In this document: positions 1 to 8,081 of the stretch, piece by piece
Numbering within the stretch: position 1 is the stretch's first letter
Layout: each line of letters begins with the position of its first letter
Source: a bacterium
GTDB lineage: Bacteria; Chloroflexota; Anaerolineae; Caldilineales; Caldilineaceae
Length of the DNA stretch: 64,000 nucleotides
Assembly: GCA_016124945.1 (NCBI GenBank)
Contig: WGMT01000001.1
Coordinates: forward strand, 1-64,000
Direction of reading: 5' to 3'
The notes under the pieces: generated by a model
The model's database searches: none
Told to the model about the DNA's origin: nothing
The model's input: only the letters and a program-made list of their open reading frames with translations
Position numbers and translations under genes: made by a program

Positions 1-136
1 GTAAACATCCTTCTCTGAACTCCTGTCAATCCGTGAAATCCGTGTCCAATTCTCTCCTCTGCCCTTTGCGTTCTTTGCGCCTTTGCGGTAAACATCCTTC
101 TCTGAACTCCTGTCAATCCGTGAAATCCGTGTCCAA
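1..136. repeat. 49-bp direct duplication with 87-bp period
   Basis: Bases 1-49 recur at 88-136 and begin GTAAACATCCTTCTCTGAAC in both copies. The spacer is CT-rich with TTTGCG words. The unit contains GTGAAATCCGTGTCC, a word family seen again near 38930-39010. It is non-coding and is followed by an AATCCGCGTTCT word (about 149-160) that also occurs in the palindromes at 1112-1199 and 41643-41773. More copies may lie left of the window. Confidence 0.85.
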
Positions 137-189
137 ATCATCCGCTCAATCCGCGTTCTATCTTCCCTAATTTGTAAGGAATCGATTTC

Positions 190-1113
190 ATGAATTCGTT
201 CGGTAAGTGGTTTCTCAGCATCGGCGGCGTGGTGGTGGCTGCGGCCGCGGTTTTCGCCGTCCTCAACCGCGAGGACCTGACCTTCTACTGGAATCTGTGG
301 CAGGCGTCCCGCGCGGGGACGCAGTTCTACGAAAGCTACGAGCACATCGGTCGCGACATTGCCTACCATGCCGGCAGCGACGAACGGCTCGACGTCTACA
401 GCCCCTCCACAGGGAACAACCACCCCGTGCTCATCTTCATCCACGGCGGCGGGTGGGACTCGTACAATAAATTGCTCTTTACGCCGGTAGCGATGAAGCT
501 GCTGCCCCACGACCTGGTGGTGGTGATCCCCAACTACACGCTCTACCCCGACGCAGGATACGCCGAGATGACGGATCAGGTGGCGGCAGCCGTGGCGTGG
601 ACCGTCAACAACATCGCCGACTACGGCGGTGACCCGGATCGGATCGTCCTGTCGGGCCATTCGGCGGGCGGTCACCTGGCCGGGCTGGTGGCGATGGACG
701 AACGCTGGCTGGCCGCCTACGATCTCACGCTCGCTGCGCTCTGCCGTTTTATCGGCCTCAGCGGCGTCTACGACGTCAAAGCGCAGATGGCGTTCGAGCG
801 GGCCAAAGAGAGCACCGCGCCGGTGATGACAGCCGTCATGGGCGGCGAGGACAACTTCACAGCGGCGTCGCCCGTCACCTATGTCACCGCGGACAGGCCG
901 CCCGTACACCTGATCCACGGCGACGCCGACACCACCGTGCCGATTTCCATTAGTCAGGAATTCGCCACAGTCCTCGCCGCGGCCGGTATCCCCAACGAAC
1001 TAATCGTCTATCCCGGCAAAGGACACACCGACTTCCTTTTCGAAGCGCTCACCGACGCCGATGCCCCGATTGTCCCCGACATAGTGGCGTTCGTACAGAG
1101 CTGCGCTCAATAG
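190..1113 (+). CDS. Membrane-anchored alpha/beta hydrolase (HSL/esterase-lipase type)
   Basis: The 307-residue protein has one N-terminal hydrophobic segment (about residues 8-25), suggesting a membrane anchor with the catalytic domain outside the cytoplasm. The hormone-sensitive-lipase-type oxyanion motif HGGGW lies at 85-89. The nucleophile elbow GHSAGG has Ser158, and a likely triad is completed by Asp247 (in GDADTTVP) and His279 (in GKGHTD). This is the layout of arylformamidase/carboxylesterase-like enzymes, so ester or amide hydrolysis of a small substrate is expected; the substrate cannot be read. The ATG follows AAGGA at good distance. The gene stands alone and its stop abuts a long palindrome. 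Confidence 0.9.
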   Translation: MNSFGKWFLSIGGVVVAAAAVFAVLNREDLTFYWNLWQASRAGTQFYESYEHIGRDIAYHAGSDERLDVYSPSTGNNHPVLIFIHGGGWDSYNKLLFTPVAMKLLPHDLVVVIPNYTLYPDAGYAEMTDQVAAAVAWTVNNIADYGGDPDRIVLSGHSAGGHLAGLVAMDERWLAAYDLTLAALCRFIGLSGVYDVKAQMAFERAKESTAPVMTAVMGGEDNFTAASPVTYVTADRPPVHLIHGDADTTVPISISQEFATVLAAAGIPNELIVYPGKGHTDFLFEALTDADAPIVPDIVAFVQSCAQ

Positions 1114-1199
1114 AACGCGGATTGAGCGGATTGGGCAGATCTCAGCGGATTTCAGAAAAAATCCGCTCAAATCCGCCCGATCCGCTCAATCCGCGTTCT
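1112..1199. repeat. Intergenic palindrome, GCGGATTGAGCGGATT family
   Basis: The left arm (1112-1136, beginning AGAACGCGGATTGAGC) and right arm (1175-1199, ending CAATCCGCGTTCT) are complementary at 24 of 25 positions. The arms consist of degenerate GCGGATT words. The element begins one base before the end of the upstream gene's stop codon. It could act as a stable 3' hairpin in RNA or a cruciform in DNA. Confidence 0.85.
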
Positions 1200-1248
1200 A
1201 TGTTACGATAGGGGCAATGCTTTTACTCAAATCCACAAGGAGACTCCC

Positions 1249-2436
1249 ATGCCGGACAACGGCGTCACATGGATCGAAGAGGAGCTGGTGCGCCTGAAAG
1301 AAGCCGGCCTCTATACCAACATCCGCACCATCGATTCCCCGATGGATGCCTGGGTGACCATCGACGGGCGTAAGTTACTCAATTTCTGCGCCAACAACTA
1401 CCTCGGTCTCGCCAACCACCCCCGTCTGCGTGAAGCGGCCAAACAGGCCATCGACCGCTTCGGCATCGGCCCCGGCGCAGTACGCACCATCGCGGGGACA
1501 ATGTCCTTGCACGTGGAATTGGAGCAGCGGCTGGCCGAATTCAAGAAGGCCGAAGCCTGCATCACCTTCCAGAGTGGCTTCACCGCCAACCTCGCCACTG
1601 TCCCCGCGCTGGTGGGGCGCGATGACTTCATCTTCTCCGACGAACTCAACCACGCCAGCATCATCGACGCCTGTCGCCTCAGTCGGGCCACGGTGATCCG
1701 CTACGCCCACGCCGATATGACCGATCTGCGCCGTCAGCTCGAAGCCTGCCCCCCAACCGGCCGCAAATTGATCATCACCGACGGCGTTTTCAGCATGGAC
1801 GGCGACATCGCCCCCCTCGACGAAGTAGTGGCGCTGGCCGAGGAATTTGGCTGCCTGACCATGGTCGACGACGCCCACGGTGAGGGTGTCCTCGGCAAAG
1901 GAGGCCGCGGCATCGTGGATCACTTCGATCTGCATGGCCGCGTGGACGTGGAGATCGGCACCATGAGCAAAGCCTTCGGCGTTGTGGGCGGGTTGGTGGC
2001 CGGCCGCGCCGTGATCGTGGAATGGCTACGTCAGCGCGGACGTCCCTTCCTCTTCTCTAGCGCCATGACCGTCCCCGATGTGGCGGCGTGCATCGAAGCC
2101 ACCGCCATGCTGCAAGAATCGGAGGAGCGGGTGGAACGTCTTTGGGCTAATGCCGCCTTTGTGAAAGACACAATGCAAAAGCTCGGCTTCGACATCGGTC
2201 ACAGCCAGACGCCCATCGTCCCCGTGATGTTGGGCGAAGCGCCACTGGCCCAGCAATTCAGCCGTCGCCTCTTCGAGGAAGGCGTCTTCGCCGGCGCCAT
2301 CGGCTTCCCCACCGTGCCGCAGGGGAAAGCGCGCATCCGCGTCATGAACTCGGCGGCGCACAGCAAGGGGGATCTTGAAGAGGGATTGGCGGCGTTTGAG
2401 AAGATTGGAAGGGAACTGAAGATAATTTTCGATTGA
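1249..2436 (+). CDS. kbl: Glycine C-acetyltransferase (2-amino-3-ketobutyrate CoA ligase)
   Basis: A PLP-dependent alpha-oxoamine synthase of 395 residues, the usual length for Kbl. It cleaves 2-amino-3-oxobutyrate with CoA to glycine and acetyl-CoA, the second step of threonine catabolism. Family signatures visible are [14 protein letters not shown] near 45-58, DDAHGEG near 207-213 and the PLP lysine in GTMSKAFG (Lys241). The next gene is a GalE-like L-threonine dehydrogenase, the enzyme making its substrate, which argues for Kbl rather than 8-amino-7-oxononanoate synthase. The start ATG follows AAGGAGACTCCC. The stop codon lies inside the left arm of the next palindrome. Confidence 0.95.
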   Translation: MPDNGVTWIEEELVRLKEAGLYTNIRTIDSPMDAWVTIDGRKLLNFCANNYLGLANHPRLREAAKQAIDRFGIGPGAVRTIAGTMSLHVELEQRLAEFKKAEACITFQSGFTANLATVPALVGRDDFIFSDELNHASIIDACRLSRATVIRYAHADMTDLRRQLEACPPTGRKLIITDGVFSMDGDIAPLDEVVALAEEFGCLTMVDDAHGEGVLGKGGRGIVDHFDLHGRVDVEIGTMSKAFGVVGGLVAGRAVIVEWLRQRGRPFLFSSAMTVPDVAACIEATAMLQESEERVERLWANAAFVKDTMQKLGFDIGHSQTPIVPVMLGEAPLAQQFSRRLFEEGVFAGAIGFPTVPQGKARIRVMNSAAHSKGDLEEGLAAFEKIGRELKIIFD

Positions 2437-2578
2437 CGATTTACGATTTCCCGTTGAATTTGTGACACTCGCATTGGGAATATTACGATTTGAGCAGCGT
2501 TGCTCAGAGCGAAACATGCCAATGATCATTCACGTCCTCAACCAGAAATCGTAAATCGTCAATCGTAAATCGTAAATC
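2430..2578. repeat. Intergenic palindrome, CGATTGACGATTTACGATTT family
   Basis: The arm 2430-2449 is exactly complementary to 2546-2565 (20 of 20). Further ATCGTAAATC words continue to 2578, just before the ribosome-binding site of the next gene. The left arm overlaps the kbl stop codon. The loop is about 96 bases. Confidence 0.85.
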
Positions 2579-2594
2579 AAAAAAGGGGGTTTCT

Positions 2595-3611
2595 TTGCGC
2601 AAACACGTTATCCTCATCACCGGCGCCAGCGGCGAAGTGGGCCACGCCCTGATCCGCCGCCTGGCCGAGGACGGCAACAATCGGCTATTGACGATGGATC
2701 TGCACGCCCTGCCCGAGGACATTCGGCCCCTCACCACCCATGTACAGGGGGATGTCCTCGACAGTGGGCTGTTTGGGCGACTGGTCAGCGAGTACGAGAT
2801 CGACACCATCTTTCACCTGGCGGCGTTGCTGTCGACGCGCAGTGAATTCACGCCCGAGATGGCGCATCAGGTCAACGTGGAAGGGACGCTCAGCCTGCTC
2901 AAGCTGGCGGCGGAACAGTCGCAGTGGCGCAGTCGGCCCATTCAGTTCCTCTTTCCTAGCTCCATTGCCATCTACGGCATGCCCGATCTGGAAAGCAAGA
3001 ACCTCTACAACCGCGTGCGCGAATGGGAATGGAACCAGCCGCGCACCATGTACGGCTGCAACAAGGTCTACGGCGAAATGCTGGGGACCTATTTCAGCAA
3101 GCACTACCGTCAACTGGCGACGGAACAGCCGGTGAACATCGACTTCCGCTGTGTGCGCTTTCCTGGGTTGATCAGCGCATACACACTGCCCAGCGGCGGC
3201 ACCAGCGACTTCGGCCCAGAGATGATCCACGCCGCCGCCCAAGGACAGCCCTACGCCTGCTTCGTGCGCGAGGACGCCCGCATCCCCTTCATGACCATGC
3301 CCGACGCCGTGGACGCGCTGTTGGCGCTGTCCGCTGCGCCGCGCGAAAAACTGACACGCCTGATCTACAACGTCACCAGCTTCAGCCTCAGCGCCGGGGA
3401 GATTCGCAATCGTGTCCTCACCGACTTCCCCAATGCCCATGTCACCTTCGAGCCGGATCTGAAGCGGCAGGCCATCATCGACAGTTGGCCCGCCGACCTC
3501 GACGATTCCGTAGCCCGCCGCGATTGGGGCTGGCATCCACGTTATGGCGTCGACGCAGCCTTCGACGACTATCTAATTCCGAATATTCGGGAGCGGTACC
3601 GGAAAACGTGA
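2595..3611 (+). CDS. GalE-like L-threonine 3-dehydrogenase (short-chain epimerase family)
   Basis: A 338-residue NAD-dependent epimerase/dehydratase-fold protein. The Rossmann motif TGASGEVG begins near residue 9 and the catalytic pair is Tyr153/Lys157 in MYGCNK. The segment RFPGLISAYTLPSGGTSDF matches the GGTTDY-type fingerprint of GalE-like threonine dehydrogenases, as does DSWPADLDDSVARRDWGW near the C-terminus. It would oxidise L-threonine to 2-amino-3-oxobutyrate, feeding Kbl encoded immediately upstream. The start is TTG behind AAAAGGGGGT; no closer ATG exists. A generic UDP-sugar epimerase is the alternative but fits the fingerprint less well. Confidence 0.9.
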   Translation: MRKHVILITGASGEVGHALIRRLAEDGNNRLLTMDLHALPEDIRPLTTHVQGDVLDSGLFGRLVSEYEIDTIFHLAALLSTRSEFTPEMAHQVNVEGTLSLLKLAAEQSQWRSRPIQFLFPSSIAIYGMPDLESKNLYNRVREWEWNQPRTMYGCNKVYGEMLGTYFSKHYRQLATEQPVNIDFRCVRFPGLISAYTLPSGGTSDFGPEMIHAAAQGQPYACFVREDARIPFMTMPDAVDALLALSAAPREKLTRLIYNVTSFSLSAGEIRNRVLTDFPNAHVTFEPDLKRQAIIDSWPADLDDSVARRDWGWHPRYGVDAAFDDYLIPNIRERYRKT

Positions 3612-3613
3612 TA

Positions 3614-3818
3614 CGTGATTCGTGATCCGTGGGTTGAGGATGTGATCTCTGGATTGAAAACGGTTATTGTGTGCAGTAGTGCGTAGACAATATCATTGAG
3701 CCTAGCGACTTCACGGATTACGCGCTACTTAACCCCGATCCTTCCCAATCCGGAAATCAGCAACTCAACCCACGGATCACGAATCACGCATCACGAATCA
3801 CGAATCACGAATCACGCC
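3614..3818. repeat. Intergenic palindrome, ACGAATCACG family
   Basis: Arm 3614-3637 (CGTGATTCGTGATCCGTGG...) is an exact 24-base complement of 3765-3788. The right side continues as a degenerate ATCACGAATCACG array to 3818. The 127-base loop has no recognisable gene. The element fills the whole interval between the dehydrogenase and the glycosyltransferase. Confidence 0.9.
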
Positions 3819-3859
3819 CCATCTTGACCCAATCTCGCTCGACACACTACAATCCCCTC

Positions 3860-5941
3860 ATGAACCGCCACCTGACCAAGCTCTTTTCGCATTCGATCCT
3901 GCCCGAAACGCTGATCCTGGCGGTGGCGGCGGTGATCCGTTTCTGGCGGCTCGACTACCACAGCCTCTGGTTCGACGAAGCCGTCAGCCTGATCTGGGCC
4001 GGCGCAGACGCTGCCTACACTTGGGACGTCACCTTCGCCCTCATCGAAGAAAAGCACCCGCCCGCCTACTACCTCACGCTGCACTACTGGCAAAACTTCC
4101 TCGATCTCTTCGGCCTCGGCCAAAACGACATCGCCCTGCGCGCCCTTGGCAGCCTGTTCGGCGTGCTCACCGTCCTCGGTGTGTTGCTCCTCGTCACCCG
4201 CCTCAGTGGACGCCGTGTCGCCCTGCTCGCCGGTCTCCTCGTCGCCCTCAGCCCCGCCCTCGTCTGGTACAGCCAGGAACTACGCATGTTCCAGCCCTCG
4301 GTGACAGGGATCGTGTGGGGGATTTACTTTTTAGCAGTTGGCAGTTGGCCGTTAGCCGTGAGCGGAGACGACGACCGACGACCGACGACCGACGACAATC
4401 CACGCACTACGCACTACGCACTATGCACCCCCCAACACAAATCACGAATCACGAATCACGCATTACGCATCACGCACTACGCATTAGCCGTTTTGTCCCT
4501 CACCTACGCCCTCTACAGCTACCTCTTCGCCGCCTTCGCCATGCCCGGCATCGGCCTGGGGCTGCTGATTTTGTGTTGGCGCAACGGACGGCTGCGCTGG
4601 CGGCCCTTCCTTCAAGGCGTGACAGCGCTGGCCATCACCACGGCGCTCTTTCTGCCCCTGGCGCGCAACGCATGGCTCGTTAACACCGATCAAAGCCCGC
4701 CGGGTCAACTGTTTGGCGGCTTTCTGCCCTATCTGTGGCGTCAATTACGCACGTTCACGGTTTGGCAGGTGGAATGGCCGGATCTTGCCGTGACGGGGAT
4801 CTTGGTTCTCTTTGCCCTGTTGGCGGGGTGGGGCATCTTACGACCGGCCACAGATCGCCGTCGCGCCGACACCCGCCTACTTTTGACCGTGTGGATCGCG
4901 CTGCCGTTGCTCGTGGCCGGTGTGATGCAGGCCACCAACGCCAATGTGCTCAAGGAAGATCGCTACTTCCTCTTTGTGGGGCCGTTTGTGCTGTGGGCCG
5001 TGGCGCAAGGAGCCGTCTCCCTGGCCGAGAAATGGCCGCGCCTTGGCTGGTCCGCCGCGGGGATCGCAGTGCTGGCGCTGGCCCTCGCCCTGCCCTCCTT
5101 GTGGACGCCACGCCTCTTCCGAGAAAACTGGCGCGCCGCCGCCAACACCATCGCCGACTACCAGGACGCAAGCCCCTCTCTGCCCGCAGCCGGCATCATC
5201 CACGCCGACTATCTCTTCCGCAGCCTCGACTGGTATCTACATCGCCGCTACAGCTTTGAGCAGTTACCCGTCTACCAAATTTTCAACGGCCCCATCGCCG
5301 CAGCGGACATGGAGATCGTCGGCCCACGCCTGGCCGGCATCGAAGGCACCGGCGCGCACACGTTGTGGCTCGTGCAAAGTCACCTCGAAGGCATCGACGA
5401 CGACCGCCGTCTACAAGGCTGGCTCGACGCCCACTACCCACTCATCACCGATCAGTTCCCCACGGGCATTCAGCTTACCGGCTACGCCCTGCGCAGCGAG
5501 TACGACACGTTGCCCGAACTCAGCAATAACGCCCGCTACCCCAATGTCCAGGTTGCAGACGGGCTTACTCTGGCGGCATGCGAAATCATCACACCGGTCG
5601 TCGCTGCGCGCGACGAAATCATGCACCCACCCAGTGGATGGGTCCACGTGCGCATGTGGTGGCAGCCGACTGCCGCGTTGAGCGAAGACTACACCAGCCT
5701 CATCCAGGTGATCGGCGAACAGGGTGCTTGGGGCGAAGAACTCCAACGCCCCAACGAGCCGTTGCGCCACCACCCCACCACGGCATGGACACCGGGCCTC
5801 TACTACCGCGACGAAGCGGACGTGAACCTGAACCCGTCCACGTCGATGGGGCGTTATCCCGTTTATGTCTCAGTGCAAAACGCAGAGGGGACGATCTCGG
5901 AAGGGCGCGTCTTGTGTGGGGAGGTGGAGATTAGAGATTAG
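3860..5941 (+). CDS. Polytopic membrane glycosyltransferase (GT39/PMT-like) with translated repeat insert
   Basis: A protein of 693 residues from the ATG at 3860; a TTG 36 bases upstream is possible. The motif LWFDEAVS with Asp39-Glu40 after the first helix is typical of GT39/ArnT-like dolichol- or polyprenyl-phosphate-sugar transferases, and many hydrophobic segments follow to about residue 420. A soluble C-terminal domain follows (about 430-693). The family transfers sugar from a lipid carrier on the outer membrane face. Oddity: residues about 158-210 are encoded by three intergenic repeat families in frame (bases 4331-4490), giving low-complexity text such as DDRRPTTDD and [14 protein letters not shown] before the membrane segments resume. 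Substrate unknown. Confidence 0.8.
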   Translation: MNRHLTKLFSHSILPETLILAVAAVIRFWRLDYHSLWFDEAVSLIWAGADAAYTWDVTFALIEEKHPPAYYLTLHYWQNFLDLFGLGQNDIALRALGSLFGVLTVLGVLLLVTRLSGRRVALLAGLLVALSPALVWYSQELRMFQPSVTGIVWGIYFLAVGSWPLAVSGDDDRRPTTDDNPRTTHYALCTPQHKSRITNHALRITHYALAVLSLTYALYSYLFAAFAMPGIGLGLLILCWRNGRLRWRPFLQGVTALAITTALFLPLARNAWLVNTDQSPPGQLFGGFLPYLWRQLRTFTVWQVEWPDLAVTGILVLFALLAGWGILRPATDRRRADTRLLLTVWIALPLLVAGVMQATNANVLKEDRYFLFVGPFVLWAVAQGAVSLAEKWPRLGWSAAGIAVLALALALPSLWTPRLFRENWRAAANTIADYQDASPSLPAAGIIHADYLFRSLDWYLHRRYSFEQLPVYQIFNGPIAAADMEIVGPRLAGIEGTGAHTLWLVQSHLEGIDDDRRLQGWLDAHYPLITDQFPTGIQLTGYALRSEYDTLPELSNNARYPNVQVADGLTLAACEIITPVVAARDEIMHPPSGWVHVRMWWQPTAALSEDYTSLIQVIGEQGAWGEELQRPNEPLRHHPTTAWTPGLYYRDEADVNLNPSTSMGRYPVYVSVQNAEGTISEGRVLCGEVEIRD
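4331..4490. repeat. Repeat array translated inside the glycosyltransferase
   Basis: Three word families occur in series: GTTGGC/GTTAGCC (4331-4359), GACGACC (4365-4396), and ACGCACTACGCATTACG with ATCACGA (4402-4487). The same words form non-coding arrays elsewhere (9573-9690, 12413-12461, 57876-57968). The total of 160 bases keeps the reading frame open with no stop. Confidence 0.85.
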
Positions 5942-6172
5942 GGATTAGGGACTGGGGATCGGGGACCAGGGATCGGGTAGAGATTCTGAATTCTATCGGG
6001 GAGGCTGAACTTGAAGAGCAGATGATGAGATGATGATTCGTTCCTCTTCTCCCATCATCTCATCATCACGGTGGGGTGTACAAAGCCAACAGCCCCATTC
6101 CCAAGCTATACTCTTTACCCAGTCCCTAGTCCCCAGTCCCGAGTCCCCAGTCCCCAGTCCCCAGTCCCCACT
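5938..6172. repeat. Intergenic palindrome, GGGACTGGGGA family
   Basis: A G-rich array (5938-5979, GATTAGGGATTAGGGACTGGG words) faces a C-rich array (6118-6172, CAGTCCCCAGTCCCC words). The right arm is translated on the minus strand as the C-terminal tail of the Nudix protein. The loop of about 140 bases is AT-richer with a GATGAG/CTCATC inner inverted pair. Confidence 0.8.
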
Positions 6173-6780
6173 TCCGGACACGTCAAATACCGGTATACCA
6201 GGTCGTGAGCCAGCGAACGCCAGTACCCCCAGCGGCGACGCGTGCCGCTCAGGCTGCGCAGGGCCAGGGCCACGTGTCCCAGGTGTTCGGGGGCCACGAA
6301 TTGGTAACCGGCGATTTCGTCGGTGTCGGTGGCGTGGAGTTCGGCGGTGTGGCTTTCGAGGTAAAAGATGTAGCTGCTGAACGATGCGGTGTCACCGCGG
6401 CGGTGGAAGCGACAGGTGAAAAGACCGACAAAGCGGCGCACACTTACCGTCTGCCCTGTTTCTTCTTCAACTTCACGCAGAAGTGCGTCTTCCACCGGTT
6501 CCTGGGGATGAATCCCGCCGGAGGGCAGGCGGTAGATGTGCTCTTCGTATTGGGGCTTGGTGTGTAAAAGAATGGCACCGTTGGGCTGGCGAATGGCAAA
6601 GACAACTTCGCCGCGCCGATCCGGCACCGCGCGCCAACGCTGTTGACGCAGATGTACGTCGGCGACGATGTCATAGGTGCGGCACAGCGGTTGACCATAG
6701 CGCGCCGCCAGCGCGTGGACTTCGTCCTGGTCAACCGCGGTGAACGACGGATCAATCTCTGTCGTCATGTACGTTTCCAA
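6115..6780 (-). CDS. Nudix hydrolase
   Basis: A 221-residue protein with a complete Nudix box, GGIHPQEPVEDALLREVEEETG, matching G-x5-E-x7-R-E-U-x-E-E-x-G. Such enzymes hydrolyse nucleoside diphosphates linked to another moiety using Mg2+. The start appears to be TTG at 6780, six bases after GGAGG; the in-frame ATG at 6768 lies farther from that site. The last 17 or so residues (GTGDWGLGTRDWGLG) are encoded by a G/C-rich intergenic repeat array, so the native C-terminus was probably YLTCPEV or close to it. The substrate cannot be inferred. Confidence 0.9.
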   Translation of the reverse strand: METYMTTEIDPSFTAVDQDEVHALAARYGQPLCRTYDIVADVHLRQQRWRAVPDRRGEVVFAIRQPNGAILLHTKPQYEEHIYRLPSGGIHPQEPVEDALLREVEEETGQTVSVRRFVGLFTCRFHRRGDTASFSSYIFYLESHTAELHATDTDEIAGYQFVAPEHLGHVALALRSLSGTRRRWGYWRSLAHDLVYRYLTCPEVGTGDWGLGTRDWGLGTG

Positions 6781-6828
6781 TGGTCTCCTCCTCGGGGGGT
6801 GGGGGGGTGGACTTGGTTACGATTGGTT

Positions 6829-6900
6829 GTAGGATGGGTTCCGACCGCCGATCTTGGGAAGGCTTTCACAGCGAATTCTTGCGGTCGGAACCCACCCTAC
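6829..6900. repeat. Hairpin with 20-bp arms upstream of Nudix gene
   Basis: 6829-6848 (GTAGGATGGGTTCCGACCGC) pairs with 6881-6900 with one mismatch. The loop is 32 bases. It is non-coding and adjoins the MITE-like element at 6908-7036. Confidence 0.8.
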
Positions 6901-6907
6901 TGGTTAT

Positions 6908-7036
6908 TCAATGTCAGTAAATTAAGCGACCGACACTCGAATGTCCGCGGAGTGAGCACGCCCTCGTGCGGGGCCACACAGGAAGAGCCGCACGAGGGCG
7001 TGCTCACTCCGCGCTTAACTTAATGACATTGACTGG
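6908..7036. repeat. MITE-like element with nested 26-bp perfect inverted repeat
   Basis: The outer ends are inverted copies of GTCAATGTCATTAAGTTAAGCG (left copy imperfect at about 6910-6928, right copy 7011-7032). Inside, 6946-6971 and 6988-7013 are a perfect 26-base inverted repeat (CGCGGAGTGAGCACGCCC...) with a 16-base loop. The same outer end occurs at 20307-20335, 28125-28150 and 31592-31618. No ORF is present. Confidence 0.8.
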
Positions 7037-7043
7037 TTACTTC

Positions 7044-8078
7044 TCAATACAGCCGCTCCTTATCCAGCACATTGCGTAGCGGTTCGCCGGCAAGGTAGCG
7101 GTGCAGGTTGTCGCAGAAAAGATCAACGATACGCTCATTTTCGCGCACCGCTGTACTGGCCGAATGTGGGCTGATTAACACGTTGGGCATCTCCCACAGC
7201 GGACTCTCGGCGGGCAACGGCTCCACGGCGAAGACGTCCAACGCAGCGCCGCCCAGGTGACCGGAACGTAGCGCCGCAATCATGGCCTCTTCGTCAATGA
7301 CGGTGCCGCGGGCGATGTTGATGAGCACCGCGCCCGGCTTCATCGCCGCCAGTGCCGCAGCGTCGATCAGCCCCGTCGTCTCAGCAGTATGGGGGACGAT
7401 GAGCACCACAAAGTCAGCTTCGGCGAGCATGGCGTGTAGATCCGTCCACGCGTAAAGTGCATCAGCATGCAAACTCTGCGGATCGATGCCTTCGGGGCGG
7501 CGTTTGGTGCCGATGACGCGCATCCCCACGGCGCGGGCCAGCCGCGCCACTTCGCTGCCCACCCGGCCCAGCCCCACCACAGCCAACGTCTGATCCCGCA
7601 GTTCACCGGAACAGTAGCGCGCCCAGTGTTTGCGTTCCTTTTCGGCCGCCAGGTGAAAGGCAAGCTTGGTGAACATGAGCATCGACATCAAACAATATTC
7701 GGCCAGTGGAATCGCATGGACGCCGCTGGCGGTGGTGAAGACAATGTCGGTGTCGGCCAAACCAGATTGTTTGACAAGTTGACCGATCCCCGCGCTGGTG
7801 GCTTGCAGCCACTTGAGGTTGGGGGCAAGTTGGGCCAGTTGATTGACGGTGCCGCGGTCGAAGTCGAACATGATATCGGCCTGGGCCAGCAGCGCGTGCC
7901 AGCGTTGGCGCTGTTCCGGCGTGCGTTCGATGGGCGATGTGTGATCGGCGATAAAGCGTGGCGCGCCGATCAGGTCGGGTTCATAGAGGACGCGTATCCG
8001 CGCATCCACCGCTTCGACACGCGCCACCAGTTCGGGTTCGAGATATGATCCAATCAGCAGATTCAGGGGAGTGGACAT
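7044..8078 (-). CDS. D-2-hydroxyacid dehydrogenase (NAD-dependent)
   Basis: A 344-residue protein with the D-isomer-specific 2-hydroxyacid dehydrogenase fold. The nucleotide-binding motif GLGRVGSEVARLA lies near 168-180. The catalytic triad is Arg257 (NIARGTVID), Glu286 (AVEPLP) and His305 (SPHSAS). It would interconvert a 2-keto acid and a D-2-hydroxy acid; phosphoglycerate, glyoxylate and others cannot be separated here. The start lies 3 bases from the stop of the upstream M20 peptidase gene on the same strand, so the two are co-transcribed. A MITE-like element begins right after its stop. Confidence 0.92.
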   Translation of the reverse strand: MSTPLNLLIGSYLEPELVARVEAVDARIRVLYEPDLIGAPRFIADHTSPIERTPEQRQRWHALLAQADIMFDFDRGTVNQLAQLAPNLKWLQATSAGIGQLVKQSGLADTDIVFTTASGVHAIPLAEYCLMSMLMFTKLAFHLAAEKERKHWARYCSGELRDQTLAVVGLGRVGSEVARLARAVGMRVIGTKRRPEGIDPQSLHADALYAWTDLHAMLAEADFVVLIVPHTAETTGLIDAAALAAMKPGAVLINIARGTVIDEEAMIAALRSGHLGGAALDVFAVEPLPAESPLWEMPNVLISPHSASTAVRENERIVDLFCDNLHRYLAGEPLRNVLDKERLY

Positions 8079-8081
8079 TGC

